DNA from: Halobaculum gomorrense
GTDB lineage: Archaea; Halobacteriota; Halobacteria; Halobacteriales; Haloferacaceae
DNA: 64,000 nucleotides
Assembly (NCBI RefSeq): GCF_900129775.1
Contig: NZ_FQWV01000006.1
Location: 124,001 to 188,000, forward strand
Direction: 5' to 3'
Below the pieces are notes generated by a model. The model had not been told where the DNA came from, did no database searches, and worked only from the letters and a program-made list of their open reading frames with translations. Position numbers and translations under genes: made by a program. Shown here in pieces: positions 8,812 through 17,115 of the stretch (positions are counted from its first letter, which is position 1; every line of letters begins with the position of its first letter).

Positions 8812-10200
8812 ATGCAACGAGTCGACGTCGCCATCGTCGGCGGCGGACCGGCGGGGTCGGCCGCCGCCCACGCCGCCGCCTCCCGCGGGGCCGACGCCGT
8901 CGTCCTAGAGAAGGGCGTCCCCCGCGCGGACCGGGAGGGGCTCGGCCCGGACTCGACGGACGCCGCCGGGATCTTGGACTACTGGGTGGACATCATGGGG
9001 ATCCACCCCGACGAGTTCCCCGAGGGCGTCCTCCAAGACGAACTGGACCGCGCCGAGTTCGTCGGCCCGAACGAAGCCTGTACGCTCCGCTCGACCGGGA
9101 TCGAATCGAGCTACGACGGGTTCGGCTACACGATGCACCGCGCGCGCTTCGACGACTTCATGCGCGACCGGGCGGAGGAGGCCGGCGCCGAGTACCGCGT
9201 CGGGGCCTCCGTGCGGGACGTCGACACCGACCGCTCCGCGGGCGGCGACGACGCCCGCCACGTGCTCTCGGTGGCCGGCGGCGAGCAGATCGGCGCGGAC
9301 TTCCTCGTGCTCGCGGACGGCCCCCAGCGCACGGTGACGAACCGCGTGCTCGACCGGTTCCTTCCCGACGGACGGAAGGCCTCCGAGCTGCTCGCCTCGA
9401 CGGAGACCAACCACATTGCCTACCAGGAGTACCGGAAGTTCCCGCGGGAGGTGTACGACGAAGTCGACGGCGCCATCACGTTCTGGTGGGGTGTCATGCC
9501 CGGTCACACGGCCTACCCGTGGGTGTTCCCCAACGCCGACCGGGTCTGTCGCGTCGGGCTGACGATGCCCATCGGGATGGACCTCGACGAGGTGGACGAC
9601 CGCGACGAGTACGCGCTCATCCGCGAGGACGACGAGCGCGTCCCCTCCGGAGGCGAGTACGTCCGGCGGATCCTCGAGCGCGAGTGGGGCGACGAGTACG
9701 ACATCGAGGCGGACTTCCCAATCGTTGAGGACGCCGGCAAGACGAACGGCACGGAGACGTACCCCATCTCCTCGACGAACCCGATCGACAGCCCCGTCGA
9801 CGCCGGCGTCTGCGTGACCGGTGGGGCGATGGGTACCACCAGCGCGTTCCACGAGGGGGGCGACCACGTCGCCGTCCGAACCGGCGCCATCGCCGGCGAG
9901 CTGGCCGCCGCGGGAGACGTGTCCGCATACAACGACCGCTGGAAGGAGGCGATCGGCGACGAGGTGCTGCGCAACGTCGCGCTCGCGGAGCTGTGTCGCG
10001 ACTACGGCCCGGACGACTGGGACGACACGTTCCGGATCGGCCGGGAGATGCTCGCCCCCGAGAAGGGGTTCGGGATGTTCGAGCAGACGTTCGGCGCCGG
10101 CTGGGGCGCGACGAAACTCCTCTTGCGGTACCAGTGGATCAAATGGCGGAACCGCGACGGCCAGTACGTCCAGCTGACCGAAGACAAGTACGCCTATTGA
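8812..10200 (+). CDS. Geranylgeranyl reductase family FAD-dependent oxidoreductase
   Basis: A 462-residue flavoprotein. The N-terminal Rossmann motif DVAIVGGGPAGSAAAHAA binds the FAD dinucleotide, and GVCVTGGAMGTTSAFHEGG is the second FAD contact, followed by a C-terminal amphipathic part. The architecture matches geranylgeranyl reductase/FixC-like enzymes. In archaea some of these saturate the isoprenoid chains of membrane lipids or of menaquinone; the precise substrate cannot be told. A TATA-like GATTTAAG at 8780-8787 places the ATG 25-32 bp downstream, so the transcript is probably leaderless. Tandem repeats lie just upstream. Confidence 0.8.
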   Translation: MQRVDVAIVGGGPAGSAAAHAAASRGADAVVLEKGVPRADREGLGPDSTDAAGILDYWVDIMGIHPDEFPEGVLQDELDRAEFVGPNEACTLRSTGIESSYDGFGYTMHRARFDDFMRDRAEEAGAEYRVGASVRDVDTDRSAGGDDARHVLSVAGGEQIGADFLVLADGPQRTVTNRVLDRFLPDGRKASELLASTETNHIAYQEYRKFPREVYDEVDGAITFWWGVMPGHTAYPWVFPNADRVCRVGLTMPIGMDLDEVDDRDEYALIREDDERVPSGGEYVRRILEREWGDEYDIEADFPIVEDAGKTNGTETYPISSTNPIDSPVDAGVCVTGGAMGTTSAFHEGGDHVAVRTGAIAGELAAAGDVSAYNDRWKEAIGDEVLRNVALAELCRDYGPDDWDDTFRIGREMLAPEKGFGMFEQTFGAGWGATKLLLRYQWIKWRNRDGQYVQLTEDKYAY

Positions 10201-10249
10201 GCCGCGGACGGCGTCGCTCGCCGCGGCTGCGCCGCTGTTCCGGACCGGC

Positions 10250-10522
10250 CTACATCCCCATGTCCTCGGCGTCCTCGGGCACCGGGAGGTCGGTGACCGC
10301 GACGCCCAGCAGCTCCGCGACGTGGTCCAGCGCCATGTCGAAGCCGTAGTAGCGCTCCAGTTCGTCGCCGGCGGCGCCGCCGTCGCGCAACTTCAACATC
10401 GCGTACCCCTCCAAATTCTGCGCCACCGCCGCGCGGCGGCCGTCGCGCTCGAACGTCAGCAGGCGCTCGGTTTCCGTCTCCTCGTACATCGCGGTGGTGC
10501 CGTCGGCCTCTCCGCTGCTCAT
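10250..10522 (-). CDS. Small hypothetical haloarchaeal protein
   Basis: A 90-residue acidic soluble protein with no signal peptide, membrane helix or cysteine. The sequence has a compact alpha/beta look (ETERLLTFERDGRRAAVAQN, then ALDHVAELLGVAVTDLPVPE), but I do not recognise a named family. It lies 108 bp downstream of the SRP RNA on the same strand, so read-through from that strong RNA promoter is possible. It is convergent with the flavoprotein gene. Confidence 0.55.
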   Translation of the reverse strand: MSSGEADGTTAMYEETETERLLTFERDGRRAAVAQNLEGYAMLKLRDGGAAGDELERYYGFDMALDHVAELLGVAVTDLPVPEDAEDMGM

Positions 10523-10630
10523 GCGTGACCATCGGACGGGAGGTACTCGGTGGTTGCGGTCCCGGCCCGCGACGCCGTCTCCGACGGCCCGACTGTGAGC
10601 GGTGTCGCTCGCGAGGTCGAAATACGAGAT

Positions 10631-10948
10631 GAATAGCGGACGGGCCGGAGTTGCCCGGGAGTTCCACCGAGGGGAATCCCGGTCGCTGACTCCGCCCCGC
10701 GACCCGACGAGCGACGGACGTCCGGCGGTGGGCTGCTCGCTTCCGCGCCTGGCCCGGTGCCACCGGCGAACCGTGGGAGTGCACCCCTGCGGGTGCGTCC
10801 CGGCGGACCGTCGTCCCCGGCGGACGAGGCTTCTCCGTCAGCTTCCGAGGCCCGCGGTGGGCGCCCCGGACGCCTCCGGCGTTCGGTCCCCGCTGAAGAC
10901 TCTATTGCGGGAGACGAGCAGGGCCTAACTGCCCGACCTAGTCCATTC
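10631..10948 (-). ncRNA. ffs: Signal recognition particle RNA (7S RNA)
   Basis: This otherwise empty interval encodes the archaeal 7S RNA on the minus strand. The 5' part reads TAGGTCGGGCAGTTAGGCCC, the Alu-domain start known in haloarchaeal 7S RNAs. The SRP54-binding helix 8 is at 10730-10755 (CCAGGCGCGGAAGCGAGCAG, with the invariant GGAA tetraloop-side motif and AGCAG loop). A strong hairpin GCACCC-CTGC-GGGTGC lies in between (10780-10797). The ends can pair: 5' GAATGGAC with 3' GTCC...ATTC. The length of about 318 nt fits archaeal SRP RNA. The exact ends are inferred from pairing and from the TATA-like element at 10967-10972. Confidence 0.9.
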
Positions 10949-10966
10949 CGAGATAGCTCGGTGTGA

Positions 10967-10972
10967 CTTAAG
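10967..10972 (-). promoter_or_regulatory. TATA-like element of the SRP RNA gene
   Basis: CTTAAG lies about 20-25 bp upstream of the inferred 5' end of the 7S RNA. The same hexamer serves as the apparent TATA element of the L1 ribosomal operon at 44500-44505. No other promoter-like sequence is close. Confidence 0.5.
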
Positions 10973-11022
10973 GGCCTTGCGGTCCGGTCCGCCGTCGGGC
11001 GGTCGGAATCGACAGCCGGCGG

Positions 11023-11436
11023 TTACACGACGGCTCTGGCGAACGCGCCCGCACTGAGCGGGACGAGCGCGGCGACGCCGACGACGAGCCAGCGGTGCCA
11101 GAGGATCCACGTCGCCGACTGCGGGAACGAGTAGAGGTTCTGCACGTCGACCGCGAGCGCCCACGCGAGCGCGAGCGCGAGCAGCCCGACGCCGGCGACG
11201 AGCGCGACGCCGGCGACGGTGTCGGCGGGGCGCCGCTTCTGTCGCCCGGAGAGGAAGACGACGACCAGCAGCACCGCGAGGAACGCCACGCCCGCGGCGC
11301 CGACGCTGCCCGAAGCGTAGTAGACGTTCAGCCCCGTTCCGGTGTCGGCGATGAGGACGAACGGCGCGGCCAACACGAGAAGCAGCGCGATGCAGGCGGC
11401 GACGCCCGTGACCGGCGCGGACTCGGCGAGGTTCAT
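11023..11436 (-). CDS. Four-helix integral membrane protein
   Basis: A 137-residue hypothetical membrane protein with four predicted helices: GVAACIALLLVLAAPFVLIA, GAAGVAFLAVLLVVVFL, VAGVALVAGVGLLALALAWALA and LVVGVAALVPLSAGAF. Between helices 1 and 2 is an outside loop DTGTGLNVYYASGS, and before helix 4 lies LYSFPQSATWILWHRW. The start MNLAESAP is chosen because the upstream continuation of the frame is Arg/Pro-rich shadow sequence. It is divergent from the thiolase. Similar small membrane proteins occur in other haloarchaea, but no role is known to me. Confidence 0.6.
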   Translation of the reverse strand: MNLAESAPVTGVAACIALLLVLAAPFVLIADTGTGLNVYYASGSVGAAGVAFLAVLLVVVFLSGRQKRRPADTVAGVALVAGVGLLALALAWALAVDVQNLYSFPQSATWILWHRWLVVGVAALVPLSAGAFARAVV

Positions 11437-11590
11437 ACGGTCGGATACCGGCCGGGCCGTACTTAACGGCCAGCGTTCCGGCCGCCGCGTGGGTGAGGTT
11501 GCCGGCGGCCGGGAAGCCGCGACGAGTGCGGGCTCCGCGCCGTGTCGGCCGAAGGGGAACGCCGAAGTGCTCCCCCGCGGACGGACCAGT

Positions 11591-12748
11591 ATGGAAGACG
11601 TTGCGATCATCGGCGCGTCTATGACCCAGTTCGGGCAGCGCGACGCGTGGATACGAGAGCTGCTGGCGGAGGCCGGACAGGCGTGTCTCGACGACGCCAG
11701 CGTCGCTGCGGACGCCGTCGAGCACCTGTACGTCTCGAACATGGCCAGCGGCGAATTCGAGGGACAGACGGGCGTGCCGAACGCGCTCGCGCACGACCTG
11801 CAGGCGGTACCGGCCTACACCGCCCGCATCGACCAGACCTCCTCCTCGGGCGGCGCGGGCATCTACGCCGCGTGGCAATCCGTCGCCTCGGGCGCCTCCG
11901 ACATGACGCTGCTCGTCGGCGGCGAGAAGATGACCCACAAGACGACCGCGGAGGCGACCGATGTGATCGCCTCGCTCACCCACCCCTGCGAGTACAAACA
12001 CGGCCTCACGCTCCCCAGCTTCGCCGGCCTCACCGCGCGCCTGTACCTCGACACGTACGACGCACCGCGCGAGAGCCTCGGGAGAGTCGCCGTGAAGAAC
12101 CACAAGAACGGCGTCGACAACCCACACGCCCAGTTCCGCAAGGAGGTCGACCTCGACACCGTGCTCGACTCCCCGATCGTGGCGGACCCGCTGCGGCTGT
12201 ACGACTTCTGTCCGATCACGGACGGCTCGGCGGCGCTCATGTTCTGTCCCGTCTCCGTCGCCGAGGAGCACGCCGACGAGTACATCCGCGTCTCGGGCAT
12301 CGGCGGAGCGACCGATACCCACGTCGTCCACGAGCGCGCGGACCCGACGACGATGCGTGGCGTCGTCGCATCGAGCGAGCAAGCGTACGAGATGGCCAAC
12401 CTGTCCCCGGACGACGTAGACGTGGCAGAGCTCCACGACATGTTCACGATCCTCGAGTTCCTCCAGTTCGAGGACCTCGGGTTCGCCGAGAAGGGCGAGG
12501 GCTGGAAGGCCGTCGAGGAGGGCCGCACCGAGCGCGACGGCGAGCTGCCGATCAACACCTCCGGGGGCCTGAAGTCGAAGGGGCACCCGCTGGGCGCCTC
12601 CGGCGTCGCGCAGGCGTACGAAATCGTTCAGCAGCTGCGCGGCGAGGCCGGAAAGCGGCAGGTCGAGGCCGACGTGGGGCTCGCGTGCAACGTGGGCGGG
12701 TTCGGGAACTGCGTTACCACCGCGATCCTCGAGGAGGTGGACGCATGA
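11591..12748 (+). CDS. Thiolase-superfamily protein lacking the nucleophilic Cys
   Basis: A 385-residue thiolase-fold protein of the archaeal acetyl-CoA acetyltransferase/SCP-x-like group. The second half has the expected GHPLGASGVAQAYE (catalytic His) and CNVGGFGNCVTT (catalytic Cys/Gly loop). The usual N-terminal nucleophile Cys is replaced: the loop reads DQTSSSGGAG, with Ser at 84-86. Activity as a classical condensing thiolase is therefore doubtful. Its last codons overlap the next gene (OB-fold, DUF35-like) by four bases, the arrangement seen for archaeal thiolase-DUF35 partners. The substrate is unknown. The start at 11591 gives the canonical MEDVAIIGASMTQFG. Confidence 0.8.
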   Translation: MEDVAIIGASMTQFGQRDAWIRELLAEAGQACLDDASVAADAVEHLYVSNMASGEFEGQTGVPNALAHDLQAVPAYTARIDQTSSSGGAGIYAAWQSVASGASDMTLLVGGEKMTHKTTAEATDVIASLTHPCEYKHGLTLPSFAGLTARLYLDTYDAPRESLGRVAVKNHKNGVDNPHAQFRKEVDLDTVLDSPIVADPLRLYDFCPITDGSAALMFCPVSVAEEHADEYIRVSGIGGATDTHVVHERADPTTMRGVVASSEQAYEMANLSPDDVDVAELHDMFTILEFLQFEDLGFAEKGEGWKAVEEGRTERDGELPINTSGGLKSKGHPLGASGVAQAYEIVQQLRGEAGKRQVEADVGLACNVGGFGNCVTTAILEEVDA

Positions 12749-13164
12749 GCGACGACGCGACTCTCGACGAGGACGCCGTCGGCACTGCCGGCGACGACGC
12801 CCCGGCCTTCGAGGCCGCTCGCTACCCGGACGGCTCGATCACCTATCCGGCCCACCCGGTCGGCCCGGGCGGCGAGGCGCCGGTCGGGACGGTCGATCTC
12901 AGCGAGCACACCGCCGAGGTGATCACCTGGACCACGTCGACGGCGACGCCGCCGGGTGTGCGCGAGCCGAACCACGTCGCGGTCGTCGAGTTCGACGTGG
13001 ACGGCGAGCCCGTCCGCGCCATCGGCCAGGCGACGACCGGCGACATCGACATCGGCGACGAGGTCGAACCGGTGTACTGCGAAAAGCTCCGGGACCCCGA
13101 GGCGGGCATCCGCCACCCGGACAGCCAGGAGTGGGACGGCTTCCGGTTCCGCCCGGTGGAGTAG
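12745..13164 (+). CDS. OB-fold (DUF35-like) acyl-CoA-associated protein without zinc ribbon
   Basis: A 139-residue partner of the preceding thiolase-like protein, overlapping it through ATGA. The OB-fold core is recognisable (VEFDVDGEPVRAIGQATTG, then DIDIGDEVEPVYCEKL). Typical DUF35 proteins carry an N-terminal rubredoxin-like zinc ribbon with two CxxC knuckles; here that region has no Cys at all, and the only Cys is in VYCEKL. In known archaeal complexes the DUF35 protein links thiolase to HMG-CoA synthase and channels acyl-CoA; whether this pair does so is an inference. A membrane protein gene follows after 6 bp. Confidence 0.75.
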   Translation: MSDDATLDEDAVGTAGDDAPAFEAARYPDGSITYPAHPVGPGGEAPVGTVDLSEHTAEVITWTTSTATPPGVREPNHVAVVEFDVDGEPVRAIGQATTGDIDIGDEVEPVYCEKLRDPEAGIRHPDSQEWDGFRFRPVE

Positions 13165-13170
13165 CGGCCC

Positions 13171-13566
13171 GTGTCCGAGGCCTCGCGACTCGGCACGCGA
13201 ACCGCCGTCGGCGTCGGGGCCACCGTCTCGCTGCTCGCTGTCAGGGGCGCGCTGGCGCTGTTCGACGTGACCGACCCGGCCCCGGGGACCGCCGCGTACT
13301 TGGTCGTCGGCGCGGTCGTCACGGGCGCCGTCGCCGGGTGGGCGCGCGCGGCCCGCGGGCTCGTCGCGCCGACGGCGGTACCCACGGTCGCGTTCCTGGG
13401 CGCCGCGCTTGCGACCTGGCTACGGTACGTTGCGCCTGCGACGACGCCGAGTCCGGTCGGTCCGACCCCGCTCGGATGGCTGCTGCTCGGCTGGCCGGCG
13501 GTCGTCCTCCTCGGCCTCGCCGGTGGTGTAGTCGAACTGTACGCGAACCGGCCCGACGACGCCTGA
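13171..13566 (+). CDS. Small four-helix membrane protein
   Basis: A 131-residue hypothetical membrane protein that starts with GTG six bases after the OB-fold gene, so it probably shares the thiolase transcript. About four helices are visible: VGATVSLLAVRGALALF, AYLVVGAVVTGAVAGWA, TVAFLGAALATWLRYVA and WLLLGWPAVVLLGLAGGVVE. No family is recognised. The gene is convergent with a charged hypothetical protein. Confidence 0.6.
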   Translation: MSEASRLGTRTAVGVGATVSLLAVRGALALFDVTDPAPGTAAYLVVGAVVTGAVAGWARAARGLVAPTAVPTVAFLGAALATWLRYVAPATTPSPVGPTPLGWLLLGWPAVVLLGLAGGVVELYANRPDDA

Positions 13567-13576
13567 CCGGGACGAA

Positions 13577-14539
13577 TCAGACCGCCCGGCCGTCGCCCGC
13601 GTCGTCACCGTCGCCGTCGCCGGCGGCTTCGGTACCGTTGGTGTCGTCTCCGTCCCCCTCGTTTTGCCTCCCGACCTCCCGCTTGATCGACTCCAACTCC
13701 GCGTCCACGTCGACCTCGGGGGCGGCGCCCTCGTCTTCGGCGGCCGGTTCGGTCGCGGCGCTCGTCTCGTGGTCGGCAGCGGGGCGGTCGCCGCCCCCTC
13801 GGGGGTCGCCGGGCTCGCCGGGCTCGCCGACCTCGATGCTGACGGGACCGTCGTCGACCGCGGTTCCATCGTCGAGCGCGGCTCCATCGTCGTCTCCGCG
13901 GTCCGCGCGTCGTTCCCGCGCGCGCTCCCGGTCGACCGCTTCGCGGGACTGGCGGACCCAACGCTCCAACTCCGCGCTCAACTCGCGCGCGTCGGCGACC
14001 AGATCGCGACTCTCCTCGTCCTCGGGAATGTCCGCCTCCGAGAGCGTCTCGCGGAGGCGCTCCAGCGCGTCCGCCGCGTCGGTGGCCGCCCGGTCGGTCG
14101 CGGAGCTGACGCCCCCGGCGACCGCGTCCGACAACACGGAGCGGGCGAGGTCGCGAGGGTCACGACGCCCGCGTCGAGAGCCGCGCGGGCGACGACGATC
14201 CGTCGCCTCGCCGGGCGCGGCGAGGTCGATCACGCCCCGGAGGAGCTCCAGCGCCTCGATCGTCGCTTCGAGGAGCGCCACGACCGTCGGGATGGTGTAG
14301 TCGCTCGTGAACCGGAACAGCTCCCCCGGAGACGGGGGACGCGGCGGGCGCCGACCGCGATCACGGCGCTCCCAGCGGGTGGCGGTCGACCGTTCGCCCG
14401 ATTCGCCCCGCTCGTCCGTGCGTCGCTCCGCGCGCTCGCGCTCGACGAGTTCGGCGCGGAGGTCCGAGAGCGTCGCCTCCAACTCGGAGACGAGCGTCTC
14501 GAGGTCGTCGTCGTCGCGACCGCGGGAGGACTGGCTCAT
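13577..14539 (-). CDS. Charged coiled-coil hypothetical protein
   Basis: A 320-residue haloarchaeal protein of unknown function. Residues 10-45 form an acidic/basic heptad-like coiled coil (LETLVSELEATLSDLRAELV). A hydrophobic helix lies near 85-105 (IPTVVALLEATIEALELLRG), followed by another helical segment rich in Ala, Glu and Asp (140-200). From about residue 215 the chain is a long low-complexity acidic tail ending in repeated Gly-Asp. It could be peripheral or bound to a partner; no signal peptide is seen. The gene begins 130 bp upstream-to-downstream of the OYE homologue on the same strand. Confidence 0.6.
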   Translation of the reverse strand: MSQSSRGRDDDDLETLVSELEATLSDLRAELVERERAERRTDERGESGERSTATRWERRDRGRRPPRPPSPGELFRFTSDYTIPTVVALLEATIEALELLRGVIDLAAPGEATDRRRPRGSRRGRRDPRDLARSVLSDAVAGGVSSATDRAATDAADALERLRETLSEADIPEDEESRDLVADARELSAELERWVRQSREAVDRERARERRADRGDDDGAALDDGTAVDDGPVSIEVGEPGEPGDPRGGGDRPAADHETSAATEPAAEDEGAAPEVDVDAELESIKREVGRQNEGDGDDTNGTEAAGDGDGDDAGDGRAV

Positions 14540-14620
14540 AGCGGAGCTCTTTGTTGCGTCCCGGCAAAAGAGTTCACACGCTGACGGACGCGGTCGGGAA
14601 CGACTGGGTATCGCGGCCGC

Positions 14621-15718
14621 TCAGCGCGGCTTCGCGCGCCGGTACTGCACCGGCCACTCGACCTCCTCGTCGAGTTCGTCGGCCGCGTGCAGCGGCCAGT
14701 ACGGCGAGCGGAGGAACTCGCGTGCCATGAGCACGGCGTCGGCGCGGCCATTGGCGACGATCTCCTCGGCCTGCGTGGGCTCCGTGATGCCGCCGACGGC
14801 GGCGACGGCGAGGTCGGCGCCGACCTCGGCGACGTGCTCGCGGATAGTCTCCGCGTACGGGAGCTGGTAGCTCGGCCCGGCGTACGGCACCTCCTGTGCG
14901 GGCGAGATGCCGCCCGAACTCACGTCGAGGAGGTCGGCGCCGGCCTCGGCCAGCAGCGGGGCGAGCCGCGCCGACTGCTCCACGTCCCACGACTCGCGGT
15001 TGTCGATCCAGTCGGTCGCGGAGATGCGCACGAACACGGGCTTGTCGTCGGGCCACACCTCGCGGACCGCCTCGGTCACCTCGCGCACGAGGCGCGTGCG
15101 GTTCTCGAAGGAGCCACCGTACTCGTCGTCGCGGTCGTTCGCGACCGGCGAGCAGAACTCGTGCAGCAGGTAGCCGTGAGCGGCGTGCACTTCGGCGACC
15201 TCGAAGCCGGCGTCGAGCGCGCGCTCGGCGGCCACCCGGAAGTCCTCGATCACGCCGTCGATCTCCGCCGACGAGAGGCTGTTCGTCGGGTGTTCGTCGC
15301 CGTCGCGAGGGTACGGTCCCGACGGCGCGTCCACCTCCCAGCCCCCCTCCTCGAGGGAGACAGGGTCGCCACCGTCCCAGGGGCGATGCGTCGAGGCCTT
15401 CCGGCCGGCGTGGGCCAACTGGATCGCCGGGACCGACCCCTGCGAGGCGACGAACTCGGCGATCCGAGCCCACTCGTCGGCCTGTTCGTCGGTCCAGATC
15501 CCGGTGTCCTGCGGCGTGATGCGGCCTTCGGGCGAGACGGCGGTCGCCTCGGCCATCACGAGGCCCGCCCCGCCGACGGCGCGCGAGCCGAGGTGGACGA
15601 GGTGCCAGTCCGAGGGCAGCCCCTCGGTCGCCGAGTACTGGCACATCGGCGAGACGAACGCGCGGTTCGGAACCTCCGTGTCGCGCAGCGTGAGCGGGGA
15701 GAACAGGTGATCGACCAT
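14621..15718 (-). CDS. NADH:flavin oxidoreductase, Old Yellow Enzyme family (YqjM-like)
   Basis: A 365-residue FMN-dependent ene-reductase homologue. The N-terminus LFSPLTLRDTEVPNRAFVSP binds FMN. CQYSATEG contains the YqjM-type Cys that tunes the flavin; QLAHAGRKAS carries substrate-binding residues; EVHAAHGYLLHEFCSP and VFVRISATDW are further barrel motifs. These enzymes reduce activated C=C bonds of enones; the physiological substrate is unknown. The ATG at 15718 gives the standard N-terminus, while the longer open frame upstream is not conserved-looking. Divergent from the Nif3-like gene. Confidence 0.9.
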   Translation of the reverse strand: MVDHLFSPLTLRDTEVPNRAFVSPMCQYSATEGLPSDWHLVHLGSRAVGGAGLVMAEATAVSPEGRITPQDTGIWTDEQADEWARIAEFVASQGSVPAIQLAHAGRKASTHRPWDGGDPVSLEEGGWEVDAPSGPYPRDGDEHPTNSLSSAEIDGVIEDFRVAAERALDAGFEVAEVHAAHGYLLHEFCSPVANDRDDEYGGSFENRTRLVREVTEAVREVWPDDKPVFVRISATDWIDNRESWDVEQSARLAPLLAEAGADLLDVSSGGISPAQEVPYAGPSYQLPYAETIREHVAEVGADLAVAAVGGITEPTQAEEIVANGRADAVLMAREFLRSPYWPLHAADELDEEVEWPVQYRRAKPR

Positions 15719-15879
15719 GTCCTCGGTACGACCGGGGCGGTACAAACGGCTGGCGGCGACAGCGGGGATTGCCACTACCGGTCGGCGACGGGGCGGCGTC
15801 GACCGATGCCGACGGCGGTCCGGGTCCCCGCATGCGGACATGAGGCCCCGCGCAGGCTTCCGGTTCCTGCGGCTTTTCA

Positions 15880-15897
15880 CCCCTGCTTCGACAGGGG
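15880..15897 (+). promoter_or_regulatory. Inverted repeat between TATA and start of the Nif3-like gene
   Basis: CCCCTG-CTTCGA-CAGGGG (6-bp arms, 6-nt spacer) lies between a TATA-like CTTTTCAC (15873-15880) and the ATG at 15903. In RNA the core could form a small UUCG-capped hairpin at the extreme 5' end. In DNA its place over the likely start site of transcription would suit a repressor. Which of these is real cannot be told. Confidence 0.35.
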
Positions 15898-15902
15898 CGC
15901 GT

Positions 15903-16742
15903 ATGGGACTCTCGACCGAGGAGATCATGCAGATCAGTCTCGACCTCGTCGACTGGGACGAGCCCCCCGCCGACAGCACCGTCTATGTCCCCGGCGAGGA
16001 CATCGAGTCCGCGCTCGTGGGCATCGACCTCGAATCGCCCGAGATCCAGTTGGCCCACGACCGCGGGTACGACCTGGCGCTCGCGCACCACCCGACGGGG
16101 ATGAGCGCCCGCCTCGACTTCCCCGAGGTGCTCGACACGCAAGTCGAGTTCATGACGGACCACGGCGTCCCCGAGTCGGTCGCCGAGGAGGCGGTCGCGG
16201 ACCTGCGCTCGCGGATGGACCACGGCGGCCACTCCAGCAACTACCGACATGACCCCAGCGTCGCGGAGCTGCTCGACCAGCCGTACCTCAACACCCACCT
16301 CGCGCCCGACGAGTACGGCCGCCGGGTGTTCCGCGAGGTCGCCGACGGGCTCGCGGACGACGCGACCGCCGGCGAGTTCGTCGACGCCCTGAGCGACATC
16401 CCGGAGCTCCACGCCGCCGAGACCGACGTGCGCCTCCGTGTCGGCGACCCGGACAACGACCTCGGCGAGGTGGCGGTCCACCACGCCGGCGGGACGAACG
16501 GGGGCGCCTCGGTCGCCCGCGCGTACTTCGAGCACGGCGTCGACACCGTCCTCTACATCCACGTCGGCGCCGGCGACACCGCCGACCTGCGCGAGGAGTT
16601 CGGCGACACGGGGAAGACTCTCGTCGTCACCGGTCACATCGCCAGCGACGCGATCGGGATGAATGCAGTCGTCGACGCACTGGAGGAGCGCGGCGTCGAG
16701 TGCGACACCATATCCGGGTGCGGGATCGGTCGCGACGAGTGA
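15903..16742 (+). CDS. Nif3-like dinuclear metal-centre protein
   Basis: A 279-residue protein of the NIF3/DUF34-like family. Members bind two metal ions in a toroidal oligomer and have been linked to GTP cyclohydrolase-like or metal chaperone roles; the true function is unsettled. Visible motifs are ALVGIDLESPE, LALAHHPTG with the paired metal-binding His, and near the C-terminus TLVVTGHIASDAIGMN, matching the late His ligand region. The start at the ATG at 15903 fits MGLSTEEIMQISLDLVDW. The middle part (about 90-150) is helical and diverges from bacterial YbgI. Confidence 0.75.
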   Translation: MGLSTEEIMQISLDLVDWDEPPADSTVYVPGEDIESALVGIDLESPEIQLAHDRGYDLALAHHPTGMSARLDFPEVLDTQVEFMTDHGVPESVAEEAVADLRSRMDHGGHSSNYRHDPSVAELLDQPYLNTHLAPDEYGRRVFREVADGLADDATAGEFVDALSDIPELHAAETDVRLRVGDPDNDLGEVAVHHAGGTNGGASVARAYFEHGVDTVLYIHVGAGDTADLREEFGDTGKTLVVTGHIASDAIGMNAVVDALEERGVECDTISGCGIGRDE

Positions 16743-16824
16743 CCGACCGCGCCGGCGGTTTAGGTCGGCCTACTGTTTAGGCCATCCAAAACCTATATGT
16801 CGACGGGTCCACGAGAGAACGGTA

Positions 16825-16998
16825 ATGACTCACGATGTGCTCGCGGAGCGGAACGACGAGGCGTCGTCCGAGCCCGATTTCACTTCGGAAGCCCCGGTGG
16901 CCGCCCTCCGGACGTGTCCCGACCGAACGGTCTTCACCGAGAACGGCAACGCGGACGGGTGGATCTCGACGGACCTGACGGTCGATCTGGAGCGGTGA
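16825..16998 (+). CDS. Short haloarchaeal protein of unknown function
   Basis: A 57-residue acidic peptide, MTHDVLAERNDEASS to the end, with core VAALRTCPDRTVFTENGNADGWISTD. The pattern 'predicted strand - FTENGN-DGWI-STDLTVDL' resembles short single-domain proteins repeated across haloarchaeal genomes. A TATA-like CCTATATG at 16791-16798 sits about 28 bp before the ATG, supporting expression. Two direct GTTTAGG copies (16758 and 16775, 17 bp apart) precede it. No function is assigned. Confidence 0.5.
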   Translation: MTHDVLAERNDEASSEPDFTSEAPVAALRTCPDRTVFTENGNADGWISTDLTVDLER

Positions 16999-17115
16999 GC
17001 ACTGGGGTCGGTGCGGGTTCTGGGGGTCTCTGATCGATACCCGCAGCTATTGACGCGGCGGTTCGAAAAGAACGGATCGACCGTGAATCGACCTTGGTGT
17101 CCGTCGCGTCCCGGC

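Noticed and set aside
10602..10966. Short open frames over the SRP RNA
   Set aside because: Basic, Pro/Arg-rich sequences; the conserved RNA helices explain the region.
10925..12586. A 553-codon minus-strand open frame antisense to the thiolase-like gene
   Set aside because: Composition Val/Arg/Gly-rich without domain; the + strand thiolase is clear and the 3' part overlaps the SRP RNA region.
14574..16637. A 687-codon open frame on the minus strand covering the OYE and Nif3-like genes
   Set aside because: High-GC shadow frame with Arg/Gly-rich composition; it lies across two well-recognised genes in other frames.
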